This document shows, piece after piece, positions 35,389-43,614 of a DNA stretch of 64,000 bases (positions are counted from its first letter, which is position 1; each line of letters begins with the position of its first letter). Source of the DNA: Seonamhaeicola aphaedonensis. Its GTDB lineage: Bacteria > Bacteroidota > Bacteroidia > Flavobacteriales > Flavobacteriaceae. The notes beneath the pieces are model-generated. The model did not search any database. It saw nothing but the letters and a program-made list of their open reading frames with translations, and was not told where the DNA came from. The stretch is taken from the NCBI RefSeq assembly GCF_003386195.1, contig NZ_QRDX01000003.1:1-64000 (forward strand), in the 5' to 3' direction. The translations under genes were made by a program, and so were the position numbers.

Positions 35389-35760
35389 TTATTTAGTTTT
35401 TTGGATTAAACTTTTTAAAAAGCCTTCAAAATTCGCAACATTATTCATTTTTAACTTTCCGATTAAATCTACTACGGGAAGGGATATGGCATCAAGGGGT
35501 ATTCCTGCTTTTTGCAATTTTTCTAACATCTCTTTTTGCTTTTCAAGATTTACATCAACATCATAATAAATGAATTTTATATGCTTTTCTTCTAAAAACA
35601 TCTTGGTATCAGTACAATAGTGGCAGGTATCACTACCATAGATTATCATATCATTTGATGCCACGCCTTTAACTACTTTCCCGTCAGAGTGTTCAGCTTG
35701 ACTGAAAACTATATGGCCAAAAGCTGAAGTAAATACCAATGATAAAATAATATTTCTCAT
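35389..35760 (-). CDS. Exported glutaredoxin-like protein in the sugar operon
   Basis: 123 residues. A signal peptide (MRNIILSLVFTSAFGHIVFS) is followed by a glutaredoxin fold: strand DMIIYGSDTCHYCTDTKMFL with the redox motif CHYC (about residues 46-49), strand IKFIYYDVDV, and the cis-proline region AISLPVVDLIGKLKM. It ends in a helix NFEGFLKSLIQ. Cytoplasmic glutaredoxins use glutathione, which most Bacteroidota lack, so this exported form may be a thiol reductase or copper-like thiol protein of unknown partner. It stands first after the intra-operon hairpin and 1 base before the transporter start; its role in a sugar operon is not obvious. Confidence 0.75.
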   Translation of the reverse strand: MRNIILSLVFTSAFGHIVFSQAEHSDGKVVKGVASNDMIIYGSDTCHYCTDTKMFLEEKHIKFIYYDVDVNLEKQKEMLEKLQKAGIPLDAISLPVVDLIGKLKMNNVANFEGFLKSLIQKTK

Positions 35761-35786
35761 ACCCTTAAAATCTTAATTCGAAGTTA

Positions 35787-35823
35787 AAAAGAGTTGGACT
35801 TCACTACAAACCCCAACTCTTTT
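35787..35823 (-). terminator. Intra-operon hairpin after the TonB-dependent receptor gene
   Basis: An 11-bp inverted repeat (35787-35797 with 35813-35823; AAAAGAGTTGG/CCAACTCTTTT) with a 15-base loop ends in T residues on the minus strand. It lies between the receptor and the downstream catabolic genes and could act as a partial terminator giving more receptor than enzyme mRNA. Confidence 0.65.
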
Positions 35824-35856
35824 ATTAACTATCTCAAATCAAACTAAACTTATATT

Positions 35857-38484
35857 TTAAAACTTATATTGTAGAGATAATGTTGTAGAACGACCACTGA
35901 TCGATCTTGCTCTTACCAATCTGTTTGAACCAAAAGCACCATCGCCATTTCCTTCAACCTCAGTTATACCAACAGTATCAAAAAGGTTGTTTACACTAAG
36001 TACTAAAGAAAGTCCTTCAGTTAAGCCTGCTCTACCAATTAAGTTAAAGTACGCATACCCAGGCATTACCAAATCGTTATCATCTTGTGCATAAGATTTT
36101 GTTGTTCCTAATATGCTTAATGCCAAACCATGCTGACTGTTTTCTCCAAAATTATATGAAGGCGACAGGTTGTACACTAAATCTGCTTGTCTTCTAGGTG
36201 TGTTACCCTTGTTAGCACCCCCGTCAATTTCTGCTTTCGTCCATGTAAACGAACCATTAAAGTTAAAGTTATCTCCAAAAGCAAGTGCTGTTTCAGCCTC
36301 CAAACCTAAAGCCTTGAACGGGTTTCCAACAGATCTGTTTAACTCGTTACTTAATCCTTCGTCGGTATTACTCATAAATCCAGTTAGGTTAAGTACACCA
36401 TTATTTAATCTTTTCTTGAAACCTACTTCCAATTGAGATACCTCATCATACTGTACATCTGCCTTACCATCTGTACCGTAGTTATTTCTATCTGCTGCTC
36501 TCCCAGAAGCACCAGAACTATACCTTGCAAAAACTGCAGAGCCTTCGTTTAATTTATAATTTAAACCAGCAGAGTAAGACACGAAGTTATAATCGTCATT
36601 TACTATTTGTCCTGCATTACCGGCAATAACTGGCACTACTTGCTCTATACCTTCGATAGTTCCGTTACCATCATAATCGTAATTACCTTGACTTGAAGGG
36701 CCATTAGCAATTGTACCATTTACGTTAACATTTTCAAAACGAATACTTCCATCAAAATTTAATTTTTCACTTATAGCTGCATCTACGCCTACATAAGGCG
36801 AGTTTACATTGTGCACCGTGTTATAGCGACGCTGGCAGCAATTACCCCAAACTGGTGTACCGTAGGAATATTGACCATTTCTAGAAAAACCATCAAAATC
36901 TGCTAATCTTGCTTCTCCACCACCTTTAACTTCAGAAAGAAAAGAACTCCACTGCCATCCAATTTTTGTGTTTTGTGTTGCTGTAAATAAACCAGCAGTT
37001 ACACCAACGTTATCACTTAACTTTTTAGAAATTTTTACATCACTAAAAAAGTTGCTTAAATCATCTACAGTAACATCAAACATGTGGATAATTTGTGCTA
37101 ATCCGTTAGAAGGGTTGAAAGCTTCTCTATCTCCATCAGCATATACCAATGCCCCTGTAGCGTTTGAAGCATCTCTTGCTATTGTTTCGATTTCAGCAAC
37201 GGTACCTACAGCCGCTGTAAATGGTGACACCCATTCTCCACTATTATTAGAATAACGTGCCTTTCCAGCTATTTTCCAATTATCACCCAAGTCAAAAGAA
37301 AACTCAGCTCCTAAAGACTTAGATACAGGATTGTTCCCATTTCTCACATCGTTTACATGTCTTCCACCACCATCAAATGGATTTGTTCCTGCACTCTGTT
37401 GTAAATAAGCAGAATGTTGAGAATCGCTTGTAATATCAAAACCTGGTAAGTTAGAGTATGTTGGATTATCGTTACTTCCTTCCAATAACATTGGCATTGG
37501 TAAATACATTACAGATCTGTCGTTTAATAGTTTTGCGTAAGCGCGGATATAACCCTTGTCGAACCTTTTGGTTATATTGGCTTTAAATTGACCACCTTTA
37601 TTACCTTGATACCCTATATCTCGCGGGCCTTCACCTGTTCTAATAAAACCTCCAAAATGATAGGACATGCCATTTTCTAAAGGTGCTCCATATTCAAAAT
37701 CTAACCTGCTAGTTTGATAATCCAAACCAAAAGTTGTTCCTAAAGAGCCTCCCTCAGTAGCTCCAGTTTTACTAATCATGTTTATGATACCTGCTGGACC
37801 GTTGGAAGTTTGTGTAGATGCTGAACCACCTCTAATGGCCTCAACTCGTCCTATATTAGAATCTATCCTTAAAAAGTTATCAGCATTACCGAAAGATGTA
37901 TCTCCAAATAAGTTTAGTGGTAATCCATCTTCTTGAATTTGAAAATATCTTGAACCCCCAGAAGAAATTGGTACACCACGAACATTGAAGTTAGCATTAC
38001 CTTCACCACCTGATGATTCTGCACGTATACCTGGTATGTTTCTAAACAGTTCTCCCGCACTTCTTGGTGCAGCTTGCTCGATAAGTTCTACATCCATAGT
38101 AGAAACGGACACACTGGACTCTATTTTAGATTTTGGGTTAACAACACCCGTTACAACTATCTGATCTAAAGATTGTGCATCTTCTTTCATTATGATGTCC
38201 ACTGTTATATCATTACCCTGAAACGTAATGCTTTGCGAAAACTTTGCATAGCCTAAAAACGTGGCAGATAAAGTATAATCTCCATTTTCTACATTACTAA
38301 TGCTATAATTTCCATCAAAATCTGTGACAGCACCCTTAGTGGTGCTCTCTAAAATAACATTTACGCCTGTTAAGGGCATACCTGTTTCGTCCTTAACGTT
38401 TCCTGAAATTGACTGTGCAATTAATACACTTGTTGAAAACAACATCAACACTAATAAAAACGTACTTTTTTTAATTACATTCAT
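35857..38484 (-). CDS. TonB-dependent outer-membrane receptor, sugar-operon type, no SusD partner
   Basis: 875 residues. A signal peptide (about 1-23) precedes a carboxypeptidase-regulatory-like domain (about 25-105, GNVKDETGMPLTGVNVILES), the TonB box/plug region (about 108-235, IVVTGVV, FRNIPGIRAESSGGEGNANF, VRGVP, GPAGIINMISKTG) and a C-terminal barrel ending LSLQYKF. It takes substrates across the outer membrane using TonB energy. Unlike SusC it is somewhat short and has no adjacent susD gene, which makes it closer to receptors of Xanthomonas-type loci. It is the first gene of the operon and lies opposite lacI, with twin operators in between; sucrose or a related sugar is the inferred ligand. 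Confidence 0.9.
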   Translation of the reverse strand: MNVIKKSTFLLVLMLFSTSVLIAQSISGNVKDETGMPLTGVNVILESTTKGAVTDFDGNYSISNVENGDYTLSATFLGYAKFSQSITFQGNDITVDIIMKEDAQSLDQIVVTGVVNPKSKIESSVSVSTMDVELIEQAAPRSAGELFRNIPGIRAESSGGEGNANFNVRGVPISSGGSRYFQIQEDGLPLNLFGDTSFGNADNFLRIDSNIGRVEAIRGGSASTQTSNGPAGIINMISKTGATEGGSLGTTFGLDYQTSRLDFEYGAPLENGMSYHFGGFIRTGEGPRDIGYQGNKGGQFKANITKRFDKGYIRAYAKLLNDRSVMYLPMPMLLEGSNDNPTYSNLPGFDITSDSQHSAYLQQSAGTNPFDGGGRHVNDVRNGNNPVSKSLGAEFSFDLGDNWKIAGKARYSNNSGEWVSPFTAAVGTVAEIETIARDASNATGALVYADGDREAFNPSNGLAQIIHMFDVTVDDLSNFFSDVKISKKLSDNVGVTAGLFTATQNTKIGWQWSSFLSEVKGGGEARLADFDGFSRNGQYSYGTPVWGNCCQRRYNTVHNVNSPYVGVDAAISEKLNFDGSIRFENVNVNGTIANGPSSQGNYDYDGNGTIEGIEQVVPVIAGNAGQIVNDDYNFVSYSAGLNYKLNEGSAVFARYSSGASGRAADRNNYGTDGKADVQYDEVSQLEVGFKKRLNNGVLNLTGFMSNTDEGLSNELNRSVGNPFKALGLEAETALAFGDNFNFNGSFTWTKAEIDGGANKGNTPRRQADLVYNLSPSYNFGENSQHGLALSILGTTKSYAQDDNDLVMPGYAYFNLIGRAGLTEGLSLVLSVNNLFDTVGITEVEGNGDGAFGSNRLVRARSISGRSTTLSLQYKF

Positions 38485-38530
38485 TTTTGTCTTTTTTAGT
38501 TATTCAATAAATTATAGAGTTAATTTTTGT

Positions 38531-38564
38531 CAAATCTATATTTATAAGTCATTCATTTTTCAAA
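38531..38564 (-). promoter_or_regulatory. Putative promoter of the sugar operon
   Basis: On the minus strand TTTG (38561-38564), 22 bases, then TAGATTTG (38531-38538). Both elements fit the Bacteroidota consensus; the spacing is at the long end. The first palindromic operator starts 10 bases upstream of the -33 element. Confidence 0.5.
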
Positions 38565-38573
38565 TTTATTAAC

Positions 38574-38587
38574 CGAAAACGTTTTCG
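38574..38587. promoter_or_regulatory. LacI-type operator, copy 1
   Basis: Perfect 14-bp palindrome CGAAAACGTTTTCG with a central CG, the form bound by LacI-family regulators. It lies upstream of the receptor promoter. It is identical to copy 2, whose centre is 21 bp away (two helical turns), so both would face the same side of the helix. Confidence 0.85.
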
Positions 38588-38594
38588 AAAATAA

Positions 38595-38608
38595 CGAAAA
38601 CGTTTTCG
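38595..38608. promoter_or_regulatory. LacI-type operator, copy 2
   Basis: Second identical CGAAAACGTTTTCG palindrome. Including flanks (AACC on one side and GGTT on the other), the whole 38571-38611 region is one larger mirror-symmetric element. It falls where the -33 region of lacI would be (a TATCTTGG box lies at 38626-38633), so it may mediate autoregulation. Confidence 0.85.
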
Positions 38609-38654
38609 GTTTGATTTTTTTTATATATCTTGGCTTAATAAGATGGCTATCTAC

Positions 38655-39692
38655 ATGAAAATTGTTACTCTAAAAGATATCGCAGAACAATTAAATATTT
38701 CTGTAACAACGGTTTCAAAAGCACTAAAGGATTACCCTGATGTTAGCAAAAAAACTAAATTACAAGTACGTGAACTTGCTAAAACCCTAAATTATAAGCC
38801 CAACGCTTTTGCTGTTAACCTAAGAACTAGAGAATCTAAAACCATTGGTCTAATTATCCCTGTAATTGTACATCATTTTTTTTCGAATGTTATTAAAGGT
38901 ATTATTTCCCAAGCTGAAAAAAAAGGATATCTGGTTATTATTCTTCAATCTGATGAGTCTTATGAATTAGAAAAAAAGCAAGTTGAACTTCTATTAAGTC
39001 AACGTGTAGACGGCGTTATCATCTCTTTGGCAAATGGAACCGCTAAGTATGACCATTTAAATGAAATTATTGCTCAAGACAAACCTTTAGTAATGTTTGA
39101 TAAAATTGCCAAAATAGTTAAATGTTCAAAAATTATAATTGATGATAGAAAAGCGGCTTATACAGCAACAAAACATTTAATAGATATTGGTTGTAAGCGT
39201 ATCGCCCATTTTAGAGGTGCATTATTACCTCAAAATTCCATTGATAGATTTTTAGGTTACAAGAAAGCTTTGTTGGACAACAACTTACCCTATGATCCGT
39301 CTTTAGTATATATCTGCGAATGCGGTGATATGAGTTTTGAAGAAGGCAAAAAAAATGCAAAGCAATTATTAAAGGATCATGATGACGTAGATGGCATTTT
39401 TATAAATACAGATTTGGTTGCCATAGGTGCCATGACAGAATTCCAACAAATGGGTGTAAAAATACCAGAAGACATCAGTATTGTTGGCTTTAGCAACTGG
39501 TTTATGTCTTCCGTAATATCTCCAGGGCTTACCACCATTAACCAACCAGGATTCGAAATGGGAAAAGCCGCATTTAAACAACTTTTCAAGGAAATCAAAG
39601 CGCGTAAAAAAGGCAAGTCGCTTGAACCTAAAACCATTGTTTTAGAAACAGATTTGATTACTAGAGCATCTACAAAAAATACTATTTCTTAA
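38655..39692 (+). CDS. LacI-family transcriptional regulator of the sugar operon
   Basis: 345 residues from the ATG at 38655; another ATG at 38643 would add four residues, but the family usually begins MKxVTLKDIA as here. The helix-turn-helix (about 4-24, [20 protein letters not shown]) with the hinge KTRELA-like block is followed by a periplasmic-binding-protein-like effector domain (about 60-340, [52 protein letters not shown]). It probably binds the twin palindromes 47-81 bases upstream and controls the divergent sugar operon and itself. Its 3' end overlaps the convergent queG by 4 bases. Confidence 0.92.
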   Translation: MKIVTLKDIAEQLNISVTTVSKALKDYPDVSKKTKLQVRELAKTLNYKPNAFAVNLRTRESKTIGLIIPVIVHHFFSNVIKGIISQAEKKGYLVIILQSDESYELEKKQVELLLSQRVDGVIISLANGTAKYDHLNEIIAQDKPLVMFDKIAKIVKCSKIIIDDRKAAYTATKHLIDIGCKRIAHFRGALLPQNSIDRFLGYKKALLDNNLPYDPSLVYICECGDMSFEEGKKNAKQLLKDHDDVDGIFINTDLVAIGAMTEFQQMGVKIPEDISIVGFSNWFMSSVISPGLTTINQPGFEMGKAAFKQLFKEIKARKKGKSLEPKTIVLETDLITRASTKNTIS

Positions 39693-40612
39693 TCTTTTAG
39701 GAATTTAATATTTCTTTTTAATCCCGAAAATTTGGTGCGCTTTACTGCGGATTTTTTAAAAAATTTTTGAAATGTCTCTTTAGTTATTTCTTCCCAATCT
39801 TTTTTGGACATTGACAATAATTCTGGATGTGGATTAAACAATGGTTCTGAATGTGCTTTAGAAAAACGGTTCCAAGGGCATACGTCTTGACACACATCAC
39901 AACCAAACATCCAATCTTCAAACTTTCCTTTAAACTCCGAAGGGATATTTTCTTTTAGTTCTATAGTGAAGTATGAAATACATTTACTACCATCAACAAC
40001 ATAAGGTTCAACGATAGCCTCTGTTGGGCAAGCATCGATACATGCTGTACAAGTACCACAATGGTCGGTTACTGGCGTATCGTATTCTAATTCTAAATCA
40101 ATAATTAATTCGGCAATAAAATAGAACGACCCTACTTGTTGTGTTAATAAATTACTATGCTTTCCTATCCAGCCCAAGCCTGATTTTGCTGCCCAAGCTT
40201 TATCTAAAACTGGTGCTGAATCTACAAAAGCGCGTCCATTTACCTCACCTATTTCGGCTTGAATAAAATGTAATAATGATTTTAACTTATCCTTAATAAC
40301 AAAATGATAATCGGTTCCATAAGCATACTTTGATAATTTATAGCTATCAGGGTTTTGAACCTGTTTTGGATAGTAATTTAGAAGTAATGAAATTATACTT
40401 TTAGAGCCTTCCACCAATTTTGTAGGGTCTAATCGTTTATCAAAATGATTTTCCATATAATGCATGCCTCCTTGCATATTTTGCTGAAGCCATTTTTCTA
40501 ATCTAGGCGCTTCTTCTTCTAAAAATCGAGCTTTACTAATACCACAAGACAAAAAACCGAGGCGTTTTGCTTCGGTTTTGATAAGATGGGTATGTTTAGT
40601 TTTTGAAGTCAT
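39689..40612 (-). CDS. queG: Epoxyqueuosine reductase QueG
   Basis: 307 residues. The N-terminal cobalamin-binding half has the catalytic aspartate D131 in [15 protein letters not shown] followed by [12 protein letters not shown]. Two [4Fe-4S] sites follow: [18 protein letters not shown] (C185, C188, C191, C195) and [13 protein letters not shown] (C238, C241, C245) together with C211. QueG carries out the final step of queuosine synthesis in tRNA, reducing the epoxide. It lacks the C-terminal HEAT-repeat extension of longer QueG forms, as many Bacteroidota copies do. It lies 37 bases after ruvB with a dispersed repeat in the gap, and its stop codon region overlaps lacI. Confidence 0.93.
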   Translation of the reverse strand: MTSKTKHTHLIKTEAKRLGFLSCGISKARFLEEEAPRLEKWLQQNMQGGMHYMENHFDKRLDPTKLVEGSKSIISLLLNYYPKQVQNPDSYKLSKYAYGTDYHFVIKDKLKSLLHFIQAEIGEVNGRAFVDSAPVLDKAWAAKSGLGWIGKHSNLLTQQVGSFYFIAELIIDLELEYDTPVTDHCGTCTACIDACPTEAIVEPYVVDGSKCISYFTIELKENIPSEFKGKFEDWMFGCDVCQDVCPWNRFSKAHSEPLFNPHPELLSMSKKDWEEITKETFQKFFKKSAVKRTKFSGLKRNIKFLKD

Positions 40613-40620
40613 AATGAGCT

Positions 40621-40643
40621 GCTGAAACTAGTTCAGCATGACA
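40621..40643 (+). repeat. Short dispersed intergenic repeat, copy 2
   Basis: 23 bases, GCTGAAACTAGTTCAGC then ATGACA, differing from copy 1 (16427-16449) at a single position. The imperfect inverted arms GCTGAA and TTCAGC suggest a small hairpin. It occupies most of the 37-base gap between ruvB and queG. Confidence 0.6.
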
Positions 40644-40649
40644 CGAGTT

Positions 40650-41672
40650 TCAAAATAATCCTCCTTGAATATTACCTTTTATTTTTCCCAAATGTTTGTA
40701 GGCTAGCTCCGTTACTTCACGTCCGCGTGGTGTTCTCATAATAAACCCTTGCTGAATTAAAAAAGGTTCATAAACCTCTTCAATAGTCTCAGGACTTTCA
40801 CTTACAGCTGTTGCAATCGTAGTAATTCCTACAGGACCACCTTTAAATTTATCAATGATGGTAGATAAAATTTTGTTATCCATTTCATCTAAACCGTGCG
40901 CATCAACATTCAATGCCTCTAATGCAAATTTTGCGATTTTAATATCGATGCTGCCATTACCTTTTATCTGTGCAAAATCACGAACTCTACGCAATAATGC
41001 ATTGGCTATACGAGGTGTTCCTCTACTTCTACCTGCAATTTCAATTGCTGCTTCCATAGAAATAGGTACATTTAAAATAAAAGCACTACGTTGTATTATT
41101 GTAGTGAGCAAATCTGTTTTATAGTATTCTAACCTGCTTTGAATACCAAAACGAGCACGCATTGGAGATGTTAACAAACCCGATCGAGTAGTAGCGCCAA
41201 CTAATGTAAATGGGTTTAAATTGATTTGAACCGTGCGAGCATTAGGCCCAGATTCAATCATAATATCAATTTTGTAATCCTCCATGGCGGAATACAAATA
41301 TTCCTCTACAATGGGGCTTAATCGATGAATCTCATCAATAAACAGCACATCTCGGTCTTCAAGATTTGTTAGTAATCCTGCTAAATCTCCAGGTTTATCT
41401 AAAACTGGTCCAGATGTAACTTTTATACCTACCTCTAACTCATTAGCCAAGATATGCGCTAAAGTTGTTTTACCCAACCCTGGTGGACCATGAAACAAAG
41501 TATGATCTAAGGCTTCGCTACGTAGGTTAGCTGCCTGCACAAAAACCTGAAGATTTTCTAAAACCTGATCCTGACCTGTAAAATCATCAAAAGCTAAGGG
41601 TCTTAATTTTTTTTCAACGTCTAACTCTTGAGGAGAATAATTTTCGTTGGATGGATTTAGGTTTTCGTTCAT
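40650..41672 (-). CDS. ruvB: Holliday junction branch migration helicase RuvB
   Basis: 340 residues. The AAA+ core has Walker [14 protein letters not shown] (62-74), Walker [12 protein letters not shown] (about 109-119), sensor and arginine-finger region [15 protein letters not shown], and the C-terminal winged helix with [19 protein letters not shown]. The hexamer drives branch migration on junctions held by RuvA (encoded at 28444-29025). Candidate -7 boxes lie at 41690-41697 and 41733-41740, but neither has a clear -33. The gene follows the terminator of the respiratory operon, so it is transcribed separately, possibly with queG. Confidence 0.97.
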   Translation of the reverse strand: MNENLNPSNENYSPQELDVEKKLRPLAFDDFTGQDQVLENLQVFVQAANLRSEALDHTLFHGPPGLGKTTLAHILANELEVGIKVTSGPVLDKPGDLAGLLTNLEDRDVLFIDEIHRLSPIVEEYLYSAMEDYKIDIMIESGPNARTVQINLNPFTLVGATTRSGLLTSPMRARFGIQSRLEYYKTDLLTTIIQRSAFILNVPISMEAAIEIAGRSRGTPRIANALLRRVRDFAQIKGNGSIDIKIAKFALEALNVDAHGLDEMDNKILSTIIDKFKGGPVGITTIATAVSESPETIEEVYEPFLIQQGFIMRTPRGREVTELAYKHLGKIKGNIQGGLF

Positions 41673-41743
41673 TTAGTTCCCTTATTTTGTAAAAGTACTG
41701 AAACCATTTTGATCGTTATTGCAACAGCACAAACAAATATAAA

Positions 41744-41769
41744 GAAAAAGCCTTTCTAATTTAGAAAGG
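41744..41769 (-). terminator. Intrinsic terminator of the act-cta operon
   Basis: An 8- to 10-bp stem (GCCTTTCT at 41749-41756 with AGAAAGGC at 41762-41769) is followed on the minus strand by TTTTTCTTT. It lies 26 bases after the ctaD stop and closes the long respiratory operon. Confidence 0.8.
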
Positions 41770-41795
41770 CCTTAATCTATTATAATATTAAGATT

Positions 41796-43586
41796 TTAAT
41801 GCTGAAGTTCTTCTTCACCGTCCTTTAACGGAATATTTTGAGGGACAAAGTCTTCATCATGACCTGGTTTACTATAGTCATAAGACCAACGGTATACGTG
41901 TGGTATCTCACCTTCCCAGTTTCCATGGATATGCTTAATTGGTGCGGTCCATTCTAAAGTAGTTGAGCGCCAAGGGTTTTGAACTGTTTTCTTACCATAG
42001 TACATACTAATAAAGAAATTGTATAAGTAAACTATTTGTACAACACCCCCAATTAAGGCAAATATTGTAATAATTACATTCACGTTTGAAACATCATCAA
42101 ACAATGGAAAATTACTATTTGTATAATACCTGCGTGGTAGTCCTGCCATACCAATAAAATGCATTGGGAAGAATACACCATAAGCACATACAGCGGTTAC
42201 CCAAAAATGAATATACCCTAAATTTTTATTAAGCATTCTACCATACATTCTAGGATACCAATGATATATTCCCGCAAACATACCGTATAATGCAGATATA
42301 CCCATTACTAAGTGGAAGTGTGCTACTACGAAGTAGGTATCATGAACATTAATATCTAGTGCACTATCTCCAAGAATAATTCCTGTTAATCCACCAGTAA
42401 TAAATGTAGAAACAAAACCAATTGAAAATAACATGGCTGGATTCATTTGTAGGTTACCCTTCCATATGGTCGTAATCCAGTTAAATGCTTTTACAGCAGA
42501 GGGAATTGCAATTAACAGAGTAGTAAATGTAAATACAGAGCCTAAGAATGGATTCATTCCTGAAACAAACATGTGGTGTCCCCATACAATTGTTGAAAGG
42601 AAAGCAATTGCTAGGATAGAGGCTATCATAGCTCTGTATCCAAAAATTGGTTTACGTGAATTTGTTGCCATAATCTCAGAAACCAATCCCATAGCAGGTA
42701 ATATTACGATATACACCTCAGGATGCCCTAAGAACCAAAACAAGTGCTCAAATAAAACTGGCGATCCACCTTGATAATGCAATACTTCGCCCTGAATGAA
42801 TATATCTGATAAGAAAAAGGATGTACCAAAACTTCTATCCATTATTAATAATAATGCAGCTGATAAAAGTACTGGGAACGAAATAACACCAATAACTGCA
42901 GTGATAAAAAATGCCCAAATAGTTAAAGGTAATCTTGTCATAGACATCCCTTTAGTTCTAAGATTTAATACGGTTACAATATAGTTTAATGAACCTAGTA
43001 ACGATGATGCAATAAATATTGCCATAGATACTAACCATAATGTCATACCTGTTCCAGAACCACCTTGGGCCATTGGTAATGCTGATAATGGTGGATAAAT
43101 AGTCCAACCAGCAGCTGCAGGTCCTGCAGATACAAATAACGAAATTACCATCACTACACTAGATAAAAAGAATAACCAGTATGATACCATATTCAGGAAA
43201 CCTGAAGCCATATCGCGTGCTCCAATCTGAAGAGGAATCAATAAGTTACTAAACGTACCACTCAATCCGGCAGTAAGTACAAAGAATACCATGATGGTAC
43301 CATGAATAGTCACTAATGCTAAATATATATCGGCATCCATAACACCCTCTGGTGCCCATTTACCTAAAAGCGCTTCAAATATTACATTTGGTTGTTCTGG
43401 CCATGCAATTTGCATGCGGAACAACAATGACATAATTACACCAATAACTCCCATAATTGTACCTGTTACCAAGTACTGTTTGGCAATCATTTTATGATCC
43501 TGACTAAATATATATTTAGTTACAAACGTTTCTTTATGATGATGTCCGTGGTCGTCGTGTGCGTGAGTATCTGCGTGTGCTGACAT
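41796..43586 (-). CDS. ctaD: Cytochrome c oxidase subunit I
   Basis: 596 residues with about 12 membrane helices. Metal ligands are visible: H95 (heme a), H288 and cross-linked Y292 in FWFLGHPEVY, H337-H338 in WGHHMFV (CuB), and H423/H425 in VVAHFHLVMG (hemes a3 and a). The glutamate in GHPEVY and the YIVILPAMG stretch indicate an A-type, proton-pumping enzyme. The first 18 residues contain seven histidines (MSAHADTHAHDDHGHHHKE), beyond what catalysis needs. It is the last gene of the act operon, 28 bases after ctaC, and reduces oxygen with electrons from subunit II. Confidence 0.97.
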   Translation of the reverse strand: MSAHADTHAHDDHGHHHKETFVTKYIFSQDHKMIAKQYLVTGTIMGVIGVIMSLLFRMQIAWPEQPNVIFEALLGKWAPEGVMDADIYLALVTIHGTIMVFFVLTAGLSGTFSNLLIPLQIGARDMASGFLNMVSYWLFFLSSVVMVISLFVSAGPAAAGWTIYPPLSALPMAQGGSGTGMTLWLVSMAIFIASSLLGSLNYIVTVLNLRTKGMSMTRLPLTIWAFFITAVIGVISFPVLLSAALLLIMDRSFGTSFFLSDIFIQGEVLHYQGGSPVLFEHLFWFLGHPEVYIVILPAMGLVSEIMATNSRKPIFGYRAMIASILAIAFLSTIVWGHHMFVSGMNPFLGSVFTFTTLLIAIPSAVKAFNWITTIWKGNLQMNPAMLFSIGFVSTFITGGLTGIILGDSALDINVHDTYFVVAHFHLVMGISALYGMFAGIYHWYPRMYGRMLNKNLGYIHFWVTAVCAYGVFFPMHFIGMAGLPRRYYTNSNFPLFDDVSNVNVIITIFALIGGVVQIVYLYNFFISMYYGKKTVQNPWRSTTLEWTAPIKHIHGNWEGEIPHVYRWSYDYSKPGHDEDFVPQNIPLKDGEEELQH

Positions 43587-43614
43587 AATCTTATCTCGTT
43601 TTTTCTTTTTTAAA

